From: Paraburkholderia fungorum | GTDB lineage: Bacteria; Pseudomonadota; Gammaproteobacteria; Burkholderiales; Burkholderiaceae | Direction of reading: 5' to 3' | DNA: 64,000 nucleotides | Assembly (NCBI RefSeq): GCF_902833645.1 | Contig: NZ_CADFGE010000002.1 | Span: forward strand, 437,158 to 501,157 | Shown: piece after piece, positions 57,864 to 64,000 of the stretch | How the letters are laid out: each line of letters begins with the position of its first letter | Numbering within the stretch: the stretch's first letter is position 1 | Made by a program: the position numbers and the translations under genes | Notes under the pieces: generated by a model | What the model was told of the DNA's origin: nothing | The model's input: only the letters and a program-made list of their open reading frames with translations | Database searches by the model: none

Positions 57864-58787
57864 ATGAACGATACCTCAGGAACAACCGCGGTTTGCGAGC
57901 CAGGCTGTTCGAGCGACGTGACGCGTCGCGCTCAGGCGCCTGTCGGAACCAGTTTCAAGCATGAGCACCTGAGCGCGATCCTCGCGGATGGCCTGCAGGA
58001 TGGCTTCTTCGAAGTTCATGCCGAGAACTATATGGGCGCCGGTGGTCCGCCCCACCGGGCACTTGCGGCGATCCGCGAGGCCTATCCGCTCTCCGTTCAC
58101 GGCGTATGCATGTCGATCGGCGGACCTGAAGCACTGGACCTCGCGCATCTCGCGCGCTTTCGCGACCTGGTGACGCGCTACGAACCCTTGCTGGTGTCTG
58201 AGCACCTCGCGTGGTCGTCGCACGGCGGCACATTCTTCAATGATCTCCTGCCCTTGCCGTACACGAAAGCAACGCTCGATCACGTGTGCGAACACATCGG
58301 CCAGGTCCAGGACGCGATCAAACGCCCCCTCCTTCTTGAGAACCCGTCGACCTATGTCGCGTTCGCGTCCTCGACATTGAGCGAAACCGAATTCATCCGC
58401 GCAGTCGTTCAACGCACCGGCTGTGGCCTGTTGCTGGACCTTAATAACGTGTTCGTTTCCGCGACGAATCACGGCTTTTCCGCCGCAGCGTATCTTGAGG
58501 GATTACCGCTCGAACAGGTGGGCGAAATACACCTGGCCGGACATAGCGAGCAGCGCGACGACGAGAACGAACGGCTGCTCATCGATAGCCACGACTGCGC
58601 TAGTTCCGATCCCGTCTGGCGTCTCTATCGGGATCTCGTTGCGCGAATCGGCCCAAGGCCCACGCTGATCGAATGGGACAGCAAGCTTCCCGCATGGCCG
58701 GTGCTGCGGGCTCAGGCACTATCCGCGCGGCACATCATGGCTGAAGAAGACGTATCACTCGCCGAGGAGGTCAGCCATGCGGGCTGA
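57864..58787 (+). CDS. bufB: MNIO family peptide-modifying enzyme (DUF692)
   Basis: 307 aa TIM-barrel iron enzyme of the multinuclear non-heme iron-dependent oxidase family. Metal-ligand segments are FFEVHAENYMG, VSEHLAWSS, LLLENPSTYV, LLLDLNNVFV and EIHLAGHSE. In buf systems it converts bufferin Cys to 5-thiooxazole groups, needed for copper binding. GGGAG precedes ATG 57864. It overlaps bufC by 11 bp. The only intact copy in the window, likely serving both bufA products. Confidence 0.92.
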   Translation: MNDTSGTTAVCEPGCSSDVTRRAQAPVGTSFKHEHLSAILADGLQDGFFEVHAENYMGAGGPPHRALAAIREAYPLSVHGVCMSIGGPEALDLAHLARFRDLVTRYEPLLVSEHLAWSSHGGTFFNDLLPLPYTKATLDHVCEHIGQVQDAIKRPLLLENPSTYVAFASSTLSETEFIRAVVQRTGCGLLLDLNNVFVSATNHGFSAAAYLEGLPLEQVGEIHLAGHSEQRDDENERLLIDSHDCASSDPVWRLYRDLVARIGPRPTLIEWDSKLPAWPVLRAQALSARHIMAEEDVSLAEEVSHAG

Positions 58788-59556
58788 ACATCCTTCGGGC
58801 GGCCACGCCGCCGCGTTTGCACCGGGTTTGACGGACCCGTCGATCGCCACGCCTGAAGACGTCATCGCCGCGCCGGGCAAGGGTGTGGTCAAGCGCTACA
58901 ACGTTTATCGCAACAACGTCACGGTCAGCCTCATCGATGCGCTGGCAGCGGTCTATCCTGCTATCCAGCGCATCACCGGCGCCGACTTCTTCAGGGCGAT
59001 GGCCCGTTTCCATCTGCGCGCGACGCCTCCCACTTCGCCACTGCTGTTCGAGTACGGACGGGACTTCCCTGCGTTCATCGAATCTTACGAATATGCGCGC
59101 GAGATGCCCTGGCTTGCGGATATCGCGCGCATCGAGCGGGCATGGCTTGATGCCTATCACGCAGCCGACCTGCCTGTGCTCGCCGCCGAAGCGTTAGCCG
59201 GGATCGAACCGGCGCTCCTCGCTGAAGTCCGTTTCACGCCACATGCGGCCGCAAGAGTGGTGCGCTCACGCTATCCAGCCGTGGCCATCTTTGCGATGAA
59301 CCGGAACGACGGCCCCGTTACGCCGCTGCGCTCAAGCGAGGCGGAGGATGCACTCGTGACGCGCCCCGAAGATGAGGTGCTGGTATCGCGCCTGCCGGCT
59401 GGCGGTGCGGCCTTCCTGACCCATCTTCTCGAAGGGGCATCGCTGGGCGAAGCGGTCGCGGCGGCGTTTGAGGAGGCGCCCTCCTTCGACATCCAGGGCA
59501 ACCTGGCAGGGATGCTTTCAGCCGGCGTATTTACCGGCATTCGGCACGGAGATTGA
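58777..59556 (+). CDS. bufC: BufC-type maturation partner, DUF2063 family
   Basis: 259 aa. The N-terminal DUF2063 domain reads KRYNVYRNNVTVSLIDALAA and GADFFRAMARFHL; a second domain follows from about residue 150. It binds the precursor and MNIO enzyme in related systems. GAGGAGG precedes the ATG; translation is coupled to bufB by overlap. Confidence 0.9.
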   Translation: MRAEHPSGGHAAAFAPGLTDPSIATPEDVIAAPGKGVVKRYNVYRNNVTVSLIDALAAVYPAIQRITGADFFRAMARFHLRATPPTSPLLFEYGRDFPAFIESYEYAREMPWLADIARIERAWLDAYHAADLPVLAAEALAGIEPALLAEVRFTPHAAARVVRSRYPAVAIFAMNRNDGPVTPLRSSEAEDALVTRPEDEVLVSRLPAGGAAFLTHLLEGASLGEAVAAAFEEAPSFDIQGNLAGMLSAGVFTGIRHGD

Positions 59557-59647
59557 CCCGGCTGTCGGACCGCTTGCCCGACAGCCGGCGCCCGTATCGC
59601 ATCACGTATCCGCTTTCAAAACGTTGCGACGTTTTCCGTTGGGCCAC

Positions 59648-60289
59648 ATGAGAACTTCAGATCTTATACTAAGGCTAACTAACAATCTGACACCGATTGA
59701 GTCGAATTTTGCTTCGAAGCGGCTCAATCGCGCGCTTAGCGTCGGCATGGCCAGCAGCGCGGCTTTGCTGGTAGTGCTTTATGGCATCCGCAGCGACATG
59801 CCGGAATTGATACTGACGACGATGTTCTGGGTACGCCTCGCGTTTCCGGTAACGACATTCATCGCCGCGATGAACCTCGCCGGACGGCTTGGGCGGCCCG
59901 GCGCACCCGTCAGGCTGGCATGGTTAGCGGTCACACTACCATTCATTGTCATGTTGTTCGCTGCCACGTTCGTGGTATTCGCGACCCCGCCAGGCTATCG
60001 TCTGCAACTGATGTTAGGGACAACATGGCGTGTCACCACAGCGAATATCGTTCTACTCTCTCTACCATCGCTTGCCGCAGTGATGCACGCCTTGAAGGGA
60101 CTCGCGCCCATCCACCCGATGTTGTCAGGCACAGGCGCCGGACTGCTCGCTGGCGCGCAGGGTCTGCTGCTCTATTCGCTTTACTGTTCGGAGATGTCGG
60201 TACCGTTCTGGGGTGTCTGGTACGTACTGGGCATCAGCATCACCGCCGGTATCGGTGCCCTGCTCGGTCCGCTCTATTTGAGGTGGTAG
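59648..60289 (+). CDS. orphan NrsF-family protein, DUF1109 (copy 3)
   Basis: 213 aa, same length and helices as the other two NrsF copies, but no sigma gene beside it. At the sensing positions Thr130 (TWRVTTAN) and Ser177 replace Cys; only Cys180 remains (YSLYCSEM). It is last in the buf operon, 91 bp after bufC. It may act as a non-sensing brake or feedback anti-sigma. The ATG at 59648 gives the family start MRTSDL. Confidence 0.85.
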   Translation: MRTSDLILRLTNNLTPIESNFASKRLNRALSVGMASSAALLVVLYGIRSDMPELILTTMFWVRLAFPVTTFIAAMNLAGRLGRPGAPVRLAWLAVTLPFIVMLFAATFVVFATPPGYRLQLMLGTTWRVTTANIVLLSLPSLAAVMHALKGLAPIHPMLSGTGAGLLAGAQGLLLYSLYCSEMSVPFWGVWYVLGISITAGIGALLGPLYLRW

Positions 60290-60371
60290 TCCGGGAAGAG
60301 CACGAGCACAATGCCCCCACGGGTTACCCGTATAAGGCTCTTCAAGCACGAGATGTGACGCACCGCGCGCA

Positions 60372-61070
60372 TCACCCCGCCTCGGTCCATCGCATCTCCG
60401 ATGCCCTGAGATGACTGCGCATTGCCGATTGAGCCGCGAGCGGGTCGCGCTCCTCAAGCGCGCGATAAATCGCTTCATGTTCCGCGAGCGCCGCCGCCCA
60501 GGTTTGCCCCGTTTCCGCGCGGCCGCTCAGACGCGCTGAAATCGGACTATGACGCTCGTCGAACAACTCGCTCACCATCCGGACCAGCACGAGATTGCCG
60601 GTCATCTCCGCGATACCCACATGGAACGCTCGATCGTGATCCAGCGGGGAACGCCCTGCGTTGATCTGCGCGCGCATCCCGTCGAGCGTCTCGCGCAGGC
60701 GGACCAATCGCTCGGGCGTAATCAGCGCGGCGGCCAGCACGATCAGCGAGCCCTCCAATACCGCCCGTGCCTGCATCAGCTCCGAAGGACTTTCGCCCAG
60801 GGCGGCGGTCGCATTCGGCGAACGCTCAGGTGTGCGGCACACGTAGACACCGGAACCCTGCCGAATCTCGACGGAGCCAGCAATCTCCAGTGCGATCAAC
60901 GCTTCTCGCAATGAGGGCCGCGAAACACCCAATTGCTGGGCGAGATCGCGCTCGGGGGGCAAACGCGAGCCCTGGGCGAAACCACCCGACTGAATGAGCG
61001 CCCGTATCTGGTCAGCGATGTGTTGATAGAGACGTTTCGTCTCGACCTGTTTGAGTTGGGTGCTTGTCAA
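60372..61070 (-). CDS. GntR/FadR-family transcriptional regulator
   Basis: 232 aa. Winged helix at residues 10-75 (SRLPPERDLAQQLGVSRPSL), then an FCD-type ligand domain (LEGSLIVLAAAL ..., RAFHVGIAEMTGN). Divergent from a sugar ABC importer that it most likely controls. Confidence 0.88.
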   Translation of the reverse strand: MTSTQLKQVETKRLYQHIADQIRALIQSGGFAQGSRLPPERDLAQQLGVSRPSLREALIALEIAGSVEIRQGSGVYVCRTPERSPNATAALGESPSELMQARAVLEGSLIVLAAALITPERLVRLRETLDGMRAQINAGRSPLDHDRAFHVGIAEMTGNLVLVRMVSELFDERHSPISARLSGRAETGQTWAAALAEHEAIYRALEERDPLAAQSAMRSHLRASEMRWTEAG

Positions 61071-61295
61071 ATGTCCTCCCTGTGAACCGTATGTTACCCG
61101 CTGCGCGCGTGATCGGCCTGCATTTTGGTCAGGCCAATTTACCGCAACAAGAACTCGCTAGAGATTATAGGCTCCCGTCCGTACGGCCGCCAATTAGCCC
61201 TGATTCTGCACGGTTTACGGTCCAGATCTTGGCTTTGCCCGACACCGGCGTCGCCACCAAGACGGTCGATCCCATCCGCCGATCCAAAAAGTGGC

Positions 61296-61324
61296 TTGAC
61301 CAATTTTCACGATGTATCTATGAT
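61296..61324 (+). promoter_or_regulatory. strong sigma-70 promoter of the sugar ABC operon
   Basis: TTGACC (61296-61301), 17 bp, TATGAT (61319-61324). Because the -10 covers the in-frame ATG at 61320, translation must start further downstream. Confidence 0.75.
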
Positions 61325-61427
61325 CAATTTGCCCCCACCGTTCGCTGCCGCAGCGGTTGCGGGTTCGATTCGCGAAGAACAAAACCACGTACCCGCCCGC
61401 CGGCGGCGTCACGAATTGGAGACAGCC

Positions 61428-63137
61428 TTGCTGGAATTCTCAACACGGCCCGCGCCGCGCCGCGCTCTTTCGGCACGCCCGCATTCTGGTCATGCCCGCC
61501 TCGCAGTCGCTCCGGGCAAACATCGGACGTCTGCCCTGTCCGCGCGTGTATCGACGTCCGAACCGGCAAACGCCCCGGCTGCCGATGCGCCCGTTCGCTC
61601 GTCGCGGCCTGACGAGAACGGCGAGTTATTGCGACTCACGGGCGTGACCAAGCGCTTCCCGGGCGTAGTCGCACTCGACAGCGTCAGCTTCGACTTGCGG
61701 CGTGCCGAGGTGCACGCCGTATGCGGCGAAAACGGCGCGGGCAAATCGACGCTGATGAAAATCATCAGCGGCCAGTACGCGCCGGACGAGGGTTCCATCG
61801 TCTATAAGGGCAGCGAATGCCGCTTCGCTTCCTCGCTCGAAGCCCAGGCCGCGGGCATCGCCATCATTCACCAGGAGTTGAACCTGGTGCCGCACCTGTC
61901 AGTGGCGGAGAACATCTTTCTTGCCCGTGAACCGCGCCGTGGGGTGTTCGTCGACCGGGCGCGTCTGCGCGCCGATGCGCAGCGCTGCCTCGACCGGCTC
62001 GGCGTCGACATCGCGCCGGGAACGCTCGTGCGCACGCTCCCGGTCGCACAACGGCAAATGGTGGAAATTGCCAAGGCACTGTCGCTGGACGCCGAAGTGC
62101 TGATCATGGACGAGCCGACATCGTCGCTCACGGAAACGGAAACCAGCCAGCTCTTCAGGATCATTCACGAGCTGAAACGCGCCGGTGTCGGAATCATTTA
62201 TATCTCGCACCGGCTCGATGAAATGACCGAGATCGTCGACCGCGTCACCGTCATGCGCGACGGACGCTATGTGTCGACAGACGTGTTTCGCGAGACCACC
62301 ATCGACAAGGTCGTCGCCCGCATGGTCGGTCGCTCGCTCGAAGACAAGTTTCCGCCGCGCACGTCCGTGCCGACCGGGGAGGTCTTGCTGTCGGTCGACC
62401 AACTGGCACGCGCGAATGTCTTCGGACCCGTCAGCTTCGAATTGCGGCGCGGCGAAATTCTCGGTTTCGCCGGCTTGATGGGGGCGGGCCGTACCGAAGT
62501 GGCGCGCGCGATCTTCGGTGCCGACCTGCCCGACAGCGGCACGGTCAAACTAGGTAACGAGACCCTCGCGATCCGCTCGCCGATCGACGCGATCCGGCGC
62601 GGCATTGCATACCTGTCGGAAGACCGCAAAGCCAACGGCCTGTCGCTCAACATGCCCGTCGCCAGCAACATCACGCTGGCAAACATGGCTGCGGTGTCGA
62701 ACCGGCTGGGCTTTATCCGCTTCGCAACCGAGGCCGCCGTTGCGAAGCGCTACGTGGACGCCCTCGCCATACGCACTCCGAGCGTCAGGCAGATCGCGCG
62801 CAACCTGTCGGGCGGCAACCAGCAGAAGGTCGTCATCAGCAAATGGCTGTTTCGCGACTCGCGCGTGCTGTTCTTCGACGAGCCCACCCGCGGCATCGAC
62901 GTCGGCGCCAAATTCGCAATCTACGAACTGCTCGACAAGCTCGCGGCGCAAGGGATCGGCGTGGTCATGATCAGTTCGGAACTGCCCGAGATTCTCGGCA
63001 TGACGGATCGCGTGGCCGTTTTCCACGAGGGCGAGCTCGTGACGATCCTCGAGACCCGCCAGACGACACAGGAAGAAATCATGCATTACGCCTCCGGACG
63101 CAGCGGCGCTTCGGACACCTCGGGAGCTTCGCAATGA
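61428..63137 (+). CDS. sugar ABC transporter ATP-binding protein (RbsA family)
   Basis: About 569 aa, two ATPase halves: GENGAGKST and LIMDEPTSSL in the first, [17 protein letters not shown] and [10 protein letters not shown] in the second. I choose TTG 61428 because GGAG lies 6 nt upstream and it is downstream of the promoter; the first 60 residues remain non-conserved and Arg/Ala/Pro-rich. It is coupled to the permease by ATGA. Sugar unknown. Confidence 0.87.
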   Translation: MLEFSTRPAPRRALSARPHSGHARLAVAPGKHRTSALSARVSTSEPANAPAADAPVRSSRPDENGELLRLTGVTKRFPGVVALDSVSFDLRRAEVHAVCGENGAGKSTLMKIISGQYAPDEGSIVYKGSECRFASSLEAQAAGIAIIHQELNLVPHLSVAENIFLAREPRRGVFVDRARLRADAQRCLDRLGVDIAPGTLVRTLPVAQRQMVEIAKALSLDAEVLIMDEPTSSLTETETSQLFRIIHELKRAGVGIIYISHRLDEMTEIVDRVTVMRDGRYVSTDVFRETTIDKVVARMVGRSLEDKFPPRTSVPTGEVLLSVDQLARANVFGPVSFELRRGEILGFAGLMGAGRTEVARAIFGADLPDSGTVKLGNETLAIRSPIDAIRRGIAYLSEDRKANGLSLNMPVASNITLANMAAVSNRLGFIRFATEAAVAKRYVDALAIRTPSVRQIARNLSGGNQQKVVISKWLFRDSRVLFFDEPTRGIDVGAKFAIYELLDKLAAQGIGVVMISSELPEILGMTDRVAVFHEGELVTILETRQTTQEEIMHYASGRSGASDTSGASQ

Positions 63138-64000
63138 GCACGCTTACACGTCCCAGCCCTTCGCTCGCCAGCGAACGGCGCAAGGATCTGATCCAGAAGT
63201 TTGCCGCCTTCGCCAGTCTGATTGTGATGATCCTGGTGTTCTCCTCCACCAGCGAAGCCTTCCATACCGTCGACAACGCGATGACCGTCGCGTTGCAGGT
63301 GACCTCGATTGCCTATCTTGGCGTCGCCGCGACCTGCGTGATCATCACCGGCGGCATCGACCTCTCGGTCGGTTCCGTGCTCGCGCTTGCCGGCGTGGTG
63401 GCGGCCCTCGCGGTGAAGGCCGGCATGCCGGTCACCGTAGGGATGCTGCTTGGCATCGTGGTCGGCGCCCTGTGCGGCGCGGTGAACGGTCTGTGCGTGA
63501 CGCGCATGCGCCTGCCGCCGTTTATCGCCACCCTCGGCATGATGCTCGTGGCGCGTGGCCTCGCACTGCAAATCACCGGCGCACGCCCGGTGTCGGGGCT
63601 GGGTGAAGCCTTCGGCGTGCTTGGCAACGGCACGCTGTTCAGGATCGAGACGATTGGGGCGGACGGCTTTCCGGACGTGAAGTTTCCAGGCATCCCCTAC
63701 CCCGTGCTGCTGATGATCGTGATCGCCATCGCCGTGTCGATCATGCTGAGCCGCACCACGCTCGGCCGGCATATTTATGCGGTGGGCTCGAACGCCGAAG
63801 CGGCCCGGCTGTCCGGCGTCAATGTGGCGCGCGTGACGATGTTCACCTATGTGCTCTCCGGTGCGCTTGCCGGCGTGACTGGCTGCGTGCTGATGTCACG
63901 GCTGCTCACCGCGCAGCCGAACGAAGGCGTGATGTACGAACTCGACGCGATCGCCAGCGCGGTGATCGGCGGCACCTCGCTGATGGGCGGCGTCGGCACG
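63134..64000 (+). CDS. sugar ABC transporter permease (RbsC family), truncated by window end
   Basis: ATG 63134 overlaps the ATPase stop. 289 residues are visible with GGIDLSVGSVLALAG, GLCVTRMRLPPFIATLGMML and the start of the GGTSLMGGVGT motif. About 50 residues are missing. Partner of the preceding ATPase. Confidence 0.88.
   Translation, partial: MSTLTRPSPSLASERRKDLIQKFAAFASLIVMILVFSSTSEAFHTVDNAMTVALQVTSIAYLGVAATCVIITGGIDLSVGSVLALAGVVAALAVKAGMPVTVGMLLGIVVGALCGAVNGLCVTRMRLPPFIATLGMMLVARGLALQITGARPVSGLGEAFGVLGNGTLFRIETIGADGFPDVKFPGIPYPVLLMIVIAIAVSIMLSRTTLGRHIYAVGSNAEAARLSGVNVARVTMFTYVLSGALAGVTGCVLMSRLLTAQPNEGVMYELDAIASAVIGGTSLMGGVGT

Overview
The window is GC-rich, densely coded DNA of a Burkholderia/Paraburkholderia-type betaproteobacterium. 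The basis is gene content and protein style: a non-phosphorylated L-rhamnose cluster, a nic nicotinate cluster, H-NS-like proteins and several Burkholderiaceae-type small proteins. No rRNA, tRNA or CRISPR array was found.

Layout. 0-1.7 kb: small conserved hypotheticals and a host-attachment-like protein. 1.9-13.4 kb: L-rhamnose uptake and catabolism, as two minus-strand operons (rhaM-lactonase-rhaTPQS and KDR dehydrogenase-MFS-rhamnonate dehydratase-rhamnose dehydrogenase) around a plus-strand LysR regulator. 13.6-24.4 kb: unrelated housekeeping and stress genes (haloacid dehalogenase, MFS exporter, H-NS-like, ArsC/LMW phosphatase, DnaJ-like, FMN reductase, amidase, CDP-diacylglycerol pyrophosphatase, fatty-acid desaturase) and one candidate small RNA. 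24.4-28.7 kb: eroded accessory DNA with a broken tyrosine integrase, YihY, an iron-permease-like protein and broken winged-helix genes. 28.7-41.0 kb: complete nicotinate catabolism (nicA, nicB in two pieces, nicC, nicE, nicD, nicX, nicF, nicR, nicT). 41.4-60.3 kb: an oxidoreductase with a DoxX-like membrane domain, then a large envelope/metal/thiol stress region. 60.4-64 kb: a GntR regulator divergent from a sugar ABC importer that runs off the end.

The most interesting part is 43.9-60.3 kb. It has two ECF sigma/NrsF-type (DUF1109) anti-sigma pairs, a third orphan NrsF, two nearly identical bufferin precursor genes (bufA, DUF2282), one bufB (DUF692/MNIO) and one bufC (DUF2063), a DoxX protein, and periplasmic thiol-redox genes. 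I see seven copies of one promoter motif, CTGTAACC (once ATGTAACC) - 16 bp - CGAAYT/CGAAAT, in front of or inside these genes. It matches the SigF-type consensus known from Caulobacter. The motifs tie scattered genes (both bufA copies, a DUF4148-like secreted protein, thioredoxin-ccdA, a YkgJ-like Cys-cluster protein, and sigma itself) into one probable regulon. The first buf locus carries a frameshifted bufB remnant between bufA and doxX, so it probably depends on the second locus for maturation. The second locus lacks a doxX. The orphan NrsF at the end of the second buf operon has lost two of the three conserved cysteines present in the other two copies.
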